The position numbers and the translations under genes were made by a program. DNA of 64,000 nucleotides from assembly GCA_015058955.1 (NCBI GenBank), contig SVBJ01000002.1, positions 1 to 64,000 on the forward strand, in the 5' to 3' direction. The notes beneath the pieces are model-generated. The model made no database searches, was not told the DNA's origin, and saw only the letters and a program-made list of their open reading frames with translations. Every line of letters begins with the position of its first letter. The stretch's first letter is position 1. Shown here one piece after another: positions 33,044 to 41,480 of the stretch. Source of the DNA: Erysipelotrichaceae bacterium. Lineage in GTDB: Bacteria; Bacillota_I; Bacilli_A; Erysipelotrichales; Erysipelotrichaceae.

Positions 33044-34222
33044 TCATTCTGTAATTCTCCGCAGGAACTTATTGATCTGTTCTGCTGTCATTCCGGCATT
33101 AAGCAGATAGACAAAGGCATATCCTGCTAACGGCGCCGTCTTAATATCAACTCCTTCACCAACCACAAACTGCAACATGGCGTCCAGGTTGTGTTCCAGG
33201 ATTGTCCGATACTTAACCGGTTCCTTTTCCGGTGTGATCCTGTAGTAGTTGTCATAGGTCACCATGTAGTCATCGGCAATTTCCTGATAGCTGGCTCCTG
33301 CCAGGGCTTCTATCAGCATGCAGACAAATCCGGTCCTGTCCTTTCCTTCCGTGCAGTGAATCAGATACGGTGCTTCTTTAGCAGATATATCGATAAATCC
33401 CTGAGCTATCTTCTGAGCAAACTCATCTGACAGATAGTTCATGTTCAGGGCAATCGGATATACATTGCCGATGTTATACAGATTCATGAAATACGGTGAA
33501 CTGAATCCTTCGGCACTGATGTATTTTTCAATCTTAACATCGTTGTCAGCCAGATTGAGAATGCAGTTAACACCAGCTTCCTTTATCAGAGCATCAACAT
33601 ACGGAGCCCTGTTGTGCTGATTGTCGCATGGTGAAGCTGAACGATATACTTTTCCCGGCTTCAGGGAGCCCATTTCCATGTCGCGAAAGTTTGCAAATAC
33701 CTCATCGCTCGGGAACTTGGTTCGATCATCAGAATAATGGATGTCTCTGGCTTCCTGAATGTCCTTATACTTTCCTTTTTCCTTCAGATAGACTGAAGCC
33801 GTGGAGTGTTCTTCCAGATTTGCTTCCTTCCACAGAGTGCTCTCGTTTTTAGAAGTCTTCAGTTTGGCTCTTTCCCACAGGTCTTCTCCATAGTTAATGG
33901 CAGCCTTGATGTAGTCATATCCGGGATAAGCAATAAGCAACCGTTCCCCGGCATCTACATAATAACCGTTATAATACGGAACCTCTTCCAGCTTATAGCC
34001 GTTGGAGAACTCAACTGTAACACTGTCTCCGTATTCAAATCCAAGCTTATTGAAGTCATCAATGGTCATCTTGATGTAAACACCGCCGAACTCGGTTTCA
34101 TGCTGAACAGCCAGGTTCTCCACCTTTGGCAGTTCCGGCTTTGGTTCCGGTTTTGTACATCCGCCCAGAACGAACATCATGGTCAGCAGTGACACCAGTA
34201 TTATTTTCAAGGATTTCCTCAT
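33044..34222 (-). CDS. Lipoprotein with tyrosine-phosphatase-like (CX5R) catalytic domain
   Basis: A 392-residue protein with a lipobox (VLGGC, Cys22), so it is anchored outside the membrane. The N-terminal third is beta-rich, with SAM-hydroxide-adenosyltransferase-like VTVEFSNGYKLEEVPYYNGYYV. The C-terminal domain carries the phosphatase P-loop HCTEGKDRTG (Cys and Arg of CX5R). It resembles bacterial tyrosine/phosphoinositide phosphatases such as those secreted by some Bacillota. The substrate is unknown and an outside location is unusual. AGGAGG precedes the start. Confidence 0.85.
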   Translation of the reverse strand: MRKSLKIILVSLLTMMFVLGGCTKPEPKPELPKVENLAVQHETEFGGVYIKMTIDDFNKLGFEYGDSVTVEFSNGYKLEEVPYYNGYYVDAGERLLIAYPGYDYIKAAINYGEDLWERAKLKTSKNESTLWKEANLEEHSTASVYLKEKGKYKDIQEARDIHYSDDRTKFPSDEVFANFRDMEMGSLKPGKVYRSASPCDNQHNRAPYVDALIKEAGVNCILNLADNDVKIEKYISAEGFSSPYFMNLYNIGNVYPIALNMNYLSDEFAQKIAQGFIDISAKEAPYLIHCTEGKDRTGFVCMLIEALAGASYQEIADDYMVTYDNYYRITPEKEPVKYRTILEHNLDAMLQFVVGEGVDIKTAPLAGYAFVYLLNAGMTAEQINKFLRRITE

Positions 34223-34282
34223 AAGTCATCCTCCTTTACATATATTTATATCATATCTTATTTATTGCTGCATATTGAAACA

Positions 34283-35386
34283 TCATTTCAGAAGTACCCT
34301 GCGGTAGCTGGAAAGATAGGCTTCAGCAATAACGACTGTAGCAGTCAGGGTAATAACCAGAGAAATCATGCCTTCAATTACCGTAGCCGTACTGTTAAGC
34401 AGCCTTATTGGCATTATCAGCATTGACCGTACCGGCATATAGGATAAAAGGCTCCGGAAACTTCCTATTGAAATGTCAGTCTGATTCTTCAGTATGAAAA
34501 CATAGTAAATGATAACCAGCAGTATGTAGTAAATGTTCTGGAATGTTGCCACTTCTTCACTGTTCTTCAGCAGACCGGTAATTATCATCATGATGATCTG
34601 TATCAGCAATAGTCCGGCAACGACAATAAGCAGGCTCAGCCAGACTTTTTCCCCGGACAGGGAAATATCCGCTGTCATTTCATTACTTTCCAGATATTTC
34701 AGCAATCCTCTTAAATGATCCTCCTGGAACCTGATGAACAGCCAAACCAGAAAACTGACTGCTATGGAGAGTCCCTGTATCATTAATGACAGATACGCTG
34801 TCCGTATCTTGCTGAAAAAGTGTATCCTTTCACCAACCAGACTTATTATCATTCCCAGAGTATGCGAGGCTTTTTCATAGACAAGCTCATTGGCTATCAT
34901 ATTGGAGTATGTCAGAACAAGATAGAAAATAACTGATACCATCAAGGTATTAATGTCAAATGGGCTTTGATCATGCAGCTTTACGGTAAATTCTGCACAA
35001 TACTGGTCCAGAAACTCCCTGGTTTTCAGATCAGCTCCTAGCAGGTATCTGTCTTTCCGAATTTTTCGCAAATCGTTTTCAACTTTTTCACTAACACTGC
35101 GTCCGTCACCCTGACAGATCTGCAGTATCCAGCCTTCTTCATAATGCAAAGTATGATATTCATCAAGTTCTTCCGTACTGTCCGTATATATCCGGTCCAT
35201 GTCCATCAGCTTATCTGCCACACTGCTGCAGCTGGCATCCAGATAAACAGGATACGTCTTTTTTTCCGACAGTATCTTATCCAGATGAAAGAGCACACCA
35301 AGCGCTACAAAGATCACTACGTTAAGAAGAATGGCTGTTTTGTTCAGAAAACGTCTGTGCAGATAAAAGCTTATGATGGTTTTCAT
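34283..35386 (-). CDS. ABC-2-type exporter permease subunit
   Basis: A 367-residue membrane protein with one N-terminal helix, an extracellular domain (about residues 40-150), and five or six further helices. This is the NatB/ABC-2 permease layout. It overlaps the ATPase gene by 4 bp, so the two form one exporter. The substrate is not readable: Na+, lipids or a peptide are all possible. Confidence 0.83.
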   Translation of the reverse strand: MKTIISFYLHRRFLNKTAILLNVVIFVALGVLFHLDKILSEKKTYPVYLDASCSSVADKLMDMDRIYTDSTEELDEYHTLHYEEGWILQICQGDGRSVSEKVENDLRKIRKDRYLLGADLKTREFLDQYCAEFTVKLHDQSPFDINTLMVSVIFYLVLTYSNMIANELVYEKASHTLGMIISLVGERIHFFSKIRTAYLSLMIQGLSIAVSFLVWLFIRFQEDHLRGLLKYLESNEMTADISLSGEKVWLSLLIVVAGLLLIQIIMMIITGLLKNSEEVATFQNIYYILLVIIYYVFILKNQTDISIGSFRSLLSYMPVRSMLIMPIRLLNSTATVIEGMISLVITLTATVVIAEAYLSSYRRVLLK

Positions 35387-36246
35387 TTCAGTTCCTCTAT
35401 CAGATCATTAATATTAAGGCACCTTTTCTTTATGGATACCACGGAATCTTTTCTTTTTATTCTCTCCATGATCGTCCAGGCATCCTCGTCGTTATCCACC
35501 AGGAAATAGGCCTTATGGTCCCTGACTTCTGTTTTTCTAATCAGATCATCCCGGAAATAGAAATCATGTTCATGCTCCACTTCAACCATTCTCTGAGCCA
35601 TGGACTGCAGCTGACCTTTTGTTCTGTTTACTGCAATCTCCCCGTTTTTCAGGTAGAGAAAACGGTCGCAGTATTCCTGCACCGGCTGATACTGGTGTGA
35701 TGACAGCAGTATCATTCTGTTTTTTTGCTTCAGTTCAAGCAGGATGGTCTGGAATATTGCAGCGTTGTTCTGATCGAGCCCGGTCCACGGTTCATCCATG
35801 ATGATTATTTCGGGATTTCCTAAAAGGCACATGATCAGCTGAATCTTCTGCTGATTGCCTTTGGAAAGTTTCAAAGGTATTTCCTGACGGTATTCGCTGA
35901 CCCTGAGTCTGTCCAGCCAGTAGCTGATCTCTCTGTCAGCATCATCCGGACTTACCCCTTTAAGCATGGCCACATATTTCAGTTGTCTGAATACTTCCAC
36001 ATCAAAGAACAGGCTTCTTTCTTCCGGCAGATAGCCCATTTTTCTTCGTTCAGGTCTGGCTCCGTTATATCTTATGGTTCCTTCGTCATAGTCCGTCAGA
36101 TTCAGCAGACACTTGAATGTTGTAGTCTTACCGGATCCGTTGCTTCCAAGCAGAGACACTATCTGCCCTTTGGAAACGGTAAAGGATACTCCTCTGAGTA
36201 CCTCTTTATTTCCATAGCTTTTATGTAGATCCTTTACTGCCAGCAT
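35383..36246 (-). CDS. ABC transporter ATP-binding protein
   Basis: A 287-residue ATPase with Walker A GSNGSGKTT, Q-loop, a signature LSKGNQQK in place of LSGGQ, Walker B IIIMDEPWTGLD and the switch His in SSHQYQP. The signature variant is common in ABC-2 exporters with a NatA-like ATPase. A GGGGAG site precedes the start. It is coupled to the permease downstream. The C-terminal extension is about 60 residues. Confidence 0.92.
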   Translation of the reverse strand: MLAVKDLHKSYGNKEVLRGVSFTVSKGQIVSLLGSNGSGKTTTFKCLLNLTDYDEGTIRYNGARPERRKMGYLPEERSLFFDVEVFRQLKYVAMLKGVSPDDADREISYWLDRLRVSEYRQEIPLKLSKGNQQKIQLIMCLLGNPEIIIMDEPWTGLDQNNAAIFQTILLELKQKNRMILLSSHQYQPVQEYCDRFLYLKNGEIAVNRTKGQLQSMAQRMVEVEHEHDFYFRDDLIRKTEVRDHKAYFLVDNDEDAWTIMERIKRKDSVVSIKKRCLNINDLIEELK

Positions 36247-36299
36247 TGTTTCTCCCCATACTTCATAGTCGGGGTTTATTAAAACACCTAAAACCAGCA

Positions 36300-36325
36300 G
36301 AAAAAAGCACCTGTGACAGGTGCTC
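36300..36325 (-). terminator. Terminator after the MFS transporter gene
   Basis: The stem GCACCTGT/ACAGGTGC is followed by a T6 run on the - strand, directly after the transporter gene. Confidence 0.8.
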
Positions 36326-36333
36326 GTTCTCGT

Positions 36334-37728
36334 TTACTCTATTGTTCGGTAATCAATGCCCTTTGTTTCTCTGACCTTACTGTTAAACAGCATGATTGAA
36401 ATTGATACACAAGGTACAATGAAGACCAGACAAGTCAGCCAGATAGGCATGAACAGAATGCCGATGTTGACAAAGGCAAATCCCAGAGCCATTCCTATGT
36501 ATACCAGCAGTCCTTCAGCTCCCACAATGGAAGCTCTGATGTCGGTCGGAACCATTTCCGTTGATACGATTTCCATGTAGTCTCTGCCGATCCAGTAACC
36601 TCCCAGATATAATCCGTACATTAAGCCGACAACTCTCGGATTCCACAGATTTCTGGCTGAAAGGACAAACAGGCCAAAGGTTACAAAGCAGATCGTTCCA
36701 AACAGCACCACTGTCTTCTTGCGGCCCCAGCGGTCAGCCAGTATTCCGGAAATCATTACTGATACACAGTATATTACCGGATAGAAATATAACGCAATCG
36801 TCTTGTTTTCGGCAGTCATGCCGGCTTCCGTCATGATCGGTTCATAGTTTGTTACGGCGATGATCGCTGCATCAAATATGGTCTTGATGATGATGAGATC
36901 TCTTAATTCCTTATGGGAGAATATGAATCTGATCGCATTGATGATGCCTGCCTTGTTGCTGTCGGCCTTCTTCTGTTCCTTAAGCAGCTGTTTCTGTCTT
37001 TTTCTTTCTTCCTGCGGTATGCTGAGATAATCAATTCGACCCTGAACAAAGGTCTCCGTTTCTCTGGCAAACAGGAATACCAGAACACAGATGATCAGAC
37101 CGGCAATGCCCGGAAGCAGGAAAATGTTACGCCATAATGTTTCATCGTTATGCAGCAGGAAGTTTCTCATTAACGGCAATAAGATGGCACTGAGTCCGCC
37201 CAATCCCTTAATGAAACTGTAAACCGTGGCACGGTACTTAGCCGGTGATTCCTCCAGCAGATAAATTATCTGAATGTCATGGCTTAAGAAGAAAGTCATG
37301 ATGAAGTTGCCTAACAGGAACACGAAATAGCTTTTGGAGAAGTAAACTATCAGCAGTCCCAGGGTCATGCCCAGAGTTGAAATGACAAACAGAGGCTTTC
37401 GGCCGTATCTGTCAGCCTGAGCCTTGTAGAACGGTGTCAGCAACCCTATGACATACCCGATCAGATTAATGGTGTTATGCAGAGCCAGACCACTGTTAAG
37501 GTCATAATCTTTGCCAAACAAGTGCCCTTCAATGAAGAATTCTCTGATGAAGGCTGAAGTTACGGACCCGGTAGCGTTGGTAGTAATATTATCAATTATG
37601 TCTACCAGCAGTATCAGACCAATCAGCACGGCAAAATAGTATTTACCCTTGCCTTTGGCTTTCATTTTCTGAAGTCTGGAAAGCTCCTGCTGTTGCTGCA
37701 GTGCATTTATCTTATCGTTATCTTTCAT
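36334..37728 (-). CDS. Major facilitator superfamily transporter
   Basis: A 464-residue transporter with about twelve membrane segments. The loop motifs DRYGRKP (after TM2) and DRWGRKK (after TM8) show the duplicated MFS layout, closest to metabolite/sugar transporters. A charged cytoplasmic N-terminus (about 30 residues) and a Lys-rich central loop (about residues 235-260) are present. I start it at 37728 with GAGG 8 nt upstream. The open frame to 37803 would overlap the divergent oxidoreductase gene. The substrate is unknown. Confidence 0.88.
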   Translation of the reverse strand: MKDNDKINALQQQQELSRLQKMKAKGKGKYYFAVLIGLILLVDIIDNITTNATGSVTSAFIREFFIEGHLFGKDYDLNSGLALHNTINLIGYVIGLLTPFYKAQADRYGRKPLFVISTLGMTLGLLIVYFSKSYFVFLLGNFIMTFFLSHDIQIIYLLEESPAKYRATVYSFIKGLGGLSAILLPLMRNFLLHNDETLWRNIFLLPGIAGLIICVLVFLFARETETFVQGRIDYLSIPQEERKRQKQLLKEQKKADSNKAGIINAIRFIFSHKELRDLIIIKTIFDAAIIAVTNYEPIMTEAGMTAENKTIALYFYPVIYCVSVMISGILADRWGRKKTVVLFGTICFVTFGLFVLSARNLWNPRVVGLMYGLYLGGYWIGRDYMEIVSTEMVPTDIRASIVGAEGLLVYIGMALGFAFVNIGILFMPIWLTCLVFIVPCVSISIMLFNSKVRETKGIDYRTIE

Positions 37729-37774
37729 AATCAAATCCTCACTGATATTATATAATAGTTTTGAGGAACGGATT

Positions 37775-39289
37775 ATGAGAATAATAATTATCGGTGCCGG
37801 CATATCCTCTCTTACTCTGGCTGTTCAGCTGGTAAGGGATGGGCATGAAGTCATCATCATTGACAAAAACGACAGACCCGGAGGTGTCATGGCTCTGTAT
37901 CAGGAAGACGGATACTCTTTTGAACAGGGTCCTTTGCTGATTGGTGACATGGATCCGGGAGAAGCCATGTATGAACTGCTGAAATCCATCAATGTCACTC
38001 TGCCTACTCAGAGATGTGACCGCGGTCTTGTCCTGAAGGACTACCGTTTCATCAAACCAGATACATTCCAGGGTAAAAACTGGCGCAGGGAACTGGCAAA
38101 GAAGTACTTCCCGGAAGATGCCGCAGGCATTGACGAATACTATCGTTTCTATGAAGCACTGATGAAAATGCGTTATCTGTCTCTGCAGAAACCATCATTC
38201 CTCAACCGGATCAGAACGGTGCTTACCTTCCTGCCAATTAAGAAGTATCAGGACATGACATGTGAACAGTTTACCGAAAAGCTGTTCTCAAATCCTGATT
38301 TAAGAGCTGTATATACCGGAATCCTTGCTGATTTCTGCGTTGATCCAGGTGAAATCAGCTGCTTCAGCATTCCATTTACCAACGCGGAAACAGCCTTTGA
38401 TGACCGCATTGACATCTATGACAAACATGGCAGACAGTACTACCCGGCTTTTAACTATGTTGTTGGCGGTGTTCAGCAGATACCTGAAGCCCTGGCAGAT
38501 TACATTGAGAAAAACGGCGGCAGATTCCTGTATCACCGTACCGTAACAAAAATCAACATCAGAAACAGCAGAGCAGAGTCCGTCACACTTGATAATGGCG
38601 AACAGCTGCAGGCAGACATAATTGTATCAGCCGGCGGAGCTCACGAGGTATTCTACAAACTGATCGGCAGAGAATATCTTACAGAAGAATACATCAGCAT
38701 ACTGGAAAGCTTCCGTAAGATGGAAGCCGTATTCATGCTCCATCTGGGTGTTGACTATGACCCTGTGCAGTATCAGAAACAGGCTCTGGTTTATTATTAC
38801 GGCACTTCTGATCTTAAGGGTGCAACTTACAGATTAAGAAACGGCATATATCATGATGGAAAGGATGGTTTCCTTATCTTCTGTGACAGTTATCATGCCC
38901 CGGAGTTTGCTCCGGAAGGAAAGCACTGTCTGACGATATATACAGTGGCACCTAACTTGCTGAACGAAGGAAGCTGGGAAGAGAACAAGGAAGAATATGC
39001 TGATCACTTAATTAAACTGGCCCAGCAGTATCTGCCGGATCTGAGCAGTCACATTACCTTCAAAAAGATAATAACTGCTGATTATTATAAGGAATATACC
39101 AACACTGACTTCTTCTCCTTTGGCGGACTGGTACCGGTGGATGGGCAGATAAATCCACCTCATAAGACACCAATATCAAACTTCTATTTCCTGGGAAGCC
39201 AGTCTGAAAGCAATGGCGGCATTACTCCAACCTCTGCCGGAGGATATAAGGTATATAAACTCATAAAGGATTCACTTAAAGAACAGTAA
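37775..39289 (+). CDS. Phytoene-desaturase-like FAD-dependent oxidoreductase
   Basis: A 504-residue flavoprotein of the CrtI/amine-oxidase class. The N-terminal dinucleotide-binding fold is IIIGAGISSLTLAVQL with acidic end VIIIDK, followed by RPGGVMALYQEDGYSFEQGP. The C-terminal FAD-binding motif SESNGGITPTSAGGYK is the CrtI-type block. Related genes make carotenoids or act as fatty-acid or ketone oxidoreductases. No phytoene synthase is nearby, so a carotenoid role is unproven. It is divergent from the MFS gene, sharing a 46-bp gap. Confidence 0.88.
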   Translation: MRIIIIGAGISSLTLAVQLVRDGHEVIIIDKNDRPGGVMALYQEDGYSFEQGPLLIGDMDPGEAMYELLKSINVTLPTQRCDRGLVLKDYRFIKPDTFQGKNWRRELAKKYFPEDAAGIDEYYRFYEALMKMRYLSLQKPSFLNRIRTVLTFLPIKKYQDMTCEQFTEKLFSNPDLRAVYTGILADFCVDPGEISCFSIPFTNAETAFDDRIDIYDKHGRQYYPAFNYVVGGVQQIPEALADYIEKNGGRFLYHRTVTKINIRNSRAESVTLDNGEQLQADIIVSAGGAHEVFYKLIGREYLTEEYISILESFRKMEAVFMLHLGVDYDPVQYQKQALVYYYGTSDLKGATYRLRNGIYHDGKDGFLIFCDSYHAPEFAPEGKHCLTIYTVAPNLLNEGSWEENKEEYADHLIKLAQQYLPDLSSHITFKKIITADYYKEYTNTDFFSFGGLVPVDGQINPPHKTPISNFYFLGSQSESNGGITPTSAGGYKVYKLIKDSLKEQ

Positions 39290-39290
39290 A

Positions 39291-39339
39291 AAAAGACTTC
39301 CGTCAACTTCATCTCTGGAGTTCAGGAAGTCTTTTTTCT
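39291..39339. terminator. Bidirectional terminator between oxidoreductase and jag genes
   Basis: A long imperfect stem (AAAAAAGACTTCC/GGAAGTCTTTTTT) encloses an inner hairpin and lies between two convergent genes. Confidence 0.8.
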
Positions 39340-39955
39340 ACTTCTTATCAACGTAGATTATCTTTAATCTTCTGTTGTTGCCTTCGCCTTCGCTTTCGGT
39401 CTTGACGTGAGGCATTTCACTTAAGTGCTGATGAACGATCTTTCTTTCATCGCTGGTGAGATCACCTAATCTTGCAGAGACCTTTGTCTTGACAACGGTC
39501 CTGGCAATTCTTTCAACTGTCTGCTTCAGTTTTTCATATCTTTCTTCTTTGTAACCGTTGATGTCAACACTCAGGTGAATGTGGCATCTGAAGGTTGCGT
39601 TAGCTGCAGCATTGACGATGGTCTTGATGGCTTCCAGGGTCTGACCGTTCTTGCCGATCAGAATGGCATTATTGTCAGCGTTGATGATGATCTTGAATTC
39701 ATTGTTTTCGCTTCTGTTGACAATGACTTCTACCGGCATGTTGATGTTATTGAAATATGCTGATACATACTGTTCAAGGAACTGCTGAACATCATTATAT
39801 GTAAAGGCTTCGACAACACCCTTACTGCCGATTCCGAATAATCCGCCTGGCTTTTCTTCAATTACGTAGTATTTTAATTCATCAAGAGTGACGCCTTTGA
39901 CTCTGCAAGCTTCCTTTAAAGCTTCTTCTACTGATTTAGCTTCAAATTTCTGCAT
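39338..39955 (-). CDS. jag: RNA-binding protein Jag/KhpB
   Basis: A 205-residue RNA-binding protein with three domains. Residues 1-50 are the Jag-N domain (EEKPGGLFGIGSKG), about 75-155 a KH domain with loop LIGKNGQTLEAI, and the C-terminus an R3H domain with LTSDERKIVHQHLSE. KhpB controls division and elongation in cocci and rods. It overlaps yidC by 14 bp, the conserved rpmH-rnpA-yidC-jag order near the origin. Confidence 0.95.
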   Translation of the reverse strand: MQKFEAKSVEEALKEACRVKGVTLDELKYYVIEEKPGGLFGIGSKGVVEAFTYNDVQQFLEQYVSAYFNNINMPVEVIVNRSENNEFKIIINADNNAILIGKNGQTLEAIKTIVNAAANATFRCHIHLSVDINGYKEERYEKLKQTVERIARTVVKTKVSARLGDLTSDERKIVHQHLSEMPHVKTESEGEGNNRRLKIIYVDKK

Positions 39956-40838
39956 TATCTATATACCTCCTCTGAATAAACAAGGTTTTGAGTATGTTAG
40001 CCAGTGATGATACACCCCAGTATACTGACATGGCTGAAGGCCATCTGATACCGAGAATAACTACCAGCAGAACCATCATGTAAATCATGGAGTCTGCCTG
40101 AGCATTGCTGCTTGAACCATTATCTGCATATGCCTTATAGCCTTTTCTGCTCTTGCGCTTCTTTTCAGCCAGATACTTAGGCAGTAAGGAAGAAGCAAAC
40201 TGCATGATGACCATGAATACGAAAATCAGGACTAAAGGCCAGTATTCCTTGATGTTGGTGAAACCATCCCAAGGAGTCTTCTGTAAAGGTACGCCCAGGA
40301 ATTTTCCGTTAACAACAACGTCTGCTCTCTGAGCAGCATAGAACATGGCGATCATGATAGGGAACTGCAGGAAAGCCGTTCCTAAGGATGCCATTGGATT
40401 AACATCATACTTCTGCATTAAGGCCTGCTGTTCCTGATACATCTGCATCTTGGAATTGTCATCAGTTCTTCCTTCATACTTGGCCTGGATCTTGTTGAGT
40501 TCAGGCTGGATCATCTGCATCTTCTGGCTGTTGACAGTAGACTTGATGGAAAGAATGATTGTCAGTCCGTTGTATAACAGAGTTGTCAGGACAACACCCA
40601 GGACACCGCTTCCGGTCAGATGACCGATGAAGTTGATGATCTGAGCCAGCGGATATACCAGAATGGCAGTCAGAATGCTTTCATTGAGCATTGCTGACCA
40701 TGGTGTGTCAAGATATATGATTCTCTCAGGCAGAACATTGCCCTGGCCGTCAACGTTTCTCTGACAGCCTGCTAAAAGTAATAAGCCAAATACACAGATT
40801 AACACGAGCATTTTCTTATTGCTTAGTAATTTCTTCAT
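39942..40838 (-). CDS. yidC: Membrane protein insertase YidC (lipoprotein type)
   Basis: This 298-residue insertase integrates proteins into the membrane alone or with SecYEG. The lipobox LLAGC (Cys25), typical for Gram-positive YidC/SpoIIIJ, is present. It is followed by five membrane segments and a Lys-rich cytoplasmic loop (LAEKKRKSRKGYK). The conserved hydrophilic-groove Arg is probably in the Arg-bearing AAQRAD or TTLLYN region, which cannot be settled here. The start overlaps the rnpA stop by 23 bp. Confidence 0.95.
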   Translation of the reverse strand: MKKLLSNKKMLVLICVFGLLLLAGCQRNVDGQGNVLPERIIYLDTPWSAMLNESILTAILVYPLAQIINFIGHLTGSGVLGVVLTTLLYNGLTIILSIKSTVNSQKMQMIQPELNKIQAKYEGRTDDNSKMQMYQEQQALMQKYDVNPMASLGTAFLQFPIMIAMFYAAQRADVVVNGKFLGVPLQKTPWDGFTNIKEYWPLVLIFVFMVIMQFASSLLPKYLAEKKRKSRKGYKAYADNGSSSNAQADSMIYMMVLLVVILGIRWPSAMSVYWGVSSLANILKTLFIQRRYIDNAEI

Positions 40839-41196
40839 TTTTATACCCTCCGATCAGTGCGTCTAAGTTATTATAAACTTTTTCACACAGCATATTCAAT
40901 TCTTTTTTGTTTGTCCGGTAGTCGTTGTGCATGTAGTTCTTTCTTACTATTACGATCAGATCTGCCCCACGCTTAAAATCGGTGATTTCACTGATCATCA
41001 TTCTGACCTGTCTTTTCACCTTGTTTCTGACCACGGCGTTTCCCAGTCTCTTGCTGACGGAGATCCCGGCGCGGTCATTGGTTACGCATGTTGTCGGGCT
41101 GTAGTATACCACGAAGTTCTTTCCGGCAAAGGAATGATTCTGCCGGATGATGGTTTGGAAATCTTCGTTTCTGGTTACTCTGAATCTTCTTCTCAT
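40816..41196 (-). CDS. rnpA: Ribonuclease P protein component
   Basis: A 126-residue basic protein that assists RNase P RNA in maturing tRNA 5' ends. The signature GNAVVRNKVKRQVR and the ISVSKR block identify it. The ATG at 41196 has no recognisable ribosome binding site. A terminator-like hairpin lies in the 39-bp gap after rpmH, so expression may be low by design. Confidence 0.93.
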   Translation of the reverse strand: MRRRFRVTRNEDFQTIIRQNHSFAGKNFVVYYSPTTCVTNDRAGISVSKRLGNAVVRNKVKRQVRMMISEITDFKRGADLIVIVRKNYMHNDYRTNKKELNMLCEKVYNNLDALIGGYKNEEITKQ

Positions 41197-41210
41197 AAGT
41201 AAAATATAAA

Positions 41211-41234
41211 GAAAAAAGCTGCCAAAGGCAACTT
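41211..41234 (-). terminator. Terminator or attenuator hairpin between rpmH and rnpA
   Basis: On the - strand, AAGTTGCC-TTT-GGCAGCTT (one G-U pair) is followed by TTTTTTC. It begins 1 bp after the rpmH stop. It should stop part of the transcripts and set an excess of ribosomal protein L34 over RnpA. Confidence 0.7.
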
Positions 41235-41235
41235 C

Positions 41236-41370
41236 TTATGCAGATAATACTTTTCTACCTTTTGCACGTCTGCGTGCTAATACGTTACGTCCGCCTGGTG
41301 TTGACATGCGAGCTCTGAACCCGTGTCTTCTCTGATGTTTTCTCTTGCTTGGTTGATATGTTCTTTTCAT
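41236..41370 (-). CDS. rpmH: 50S ribosomal protein L34
   Basis: This 44-residue gene encodes [18 protein letters not shown] at its start, followed by [19 protein letters not shown] and KGRKVLSA, the classic L34 sequence. AGGTGA stands before ATG 41370. It is the first gene of rpmH-rnpA-yidC-jag. In many bacteria dnaA is the divergent neighbour, but here it is 17 kb away. Confidence 0.98.
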   Translation of the reverse strand: MKRTYQPSKRKHQRRHGFRARMSTPGGRNVLARRRAKGRKVLSA

Positions 41371-41416
41371 CAATAGTCACCTCCAAGTTTTATATAAATA
41401 GAACAATTGCTTTTAC

Positions 41417-41445
41417 ATTTTACAAAATGGTAATTGTAAAGTCAA
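41417..41445 (-). promoter_or_regulatory. Promoter of rpmH
   Basis: On the - strand, TTGACT (41440-41445) and TAAAAT (41417-41422) are separated by 17 bp. This is one of the best sigma-A matches in the window and fits a strongly expressed ribosomal protein gene. Confidence 0.8.
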
Positions 41446-41480
41446 TATAATTAAATATTTATAATTATTTATATATTTTC

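Noticed and set aside
37729-37803. Longer N-terminus for the MFS transporter
   Set aside because: The first 25 residues would overlap the divergent gene, and the ribosome binding site lies before ATG 37728.
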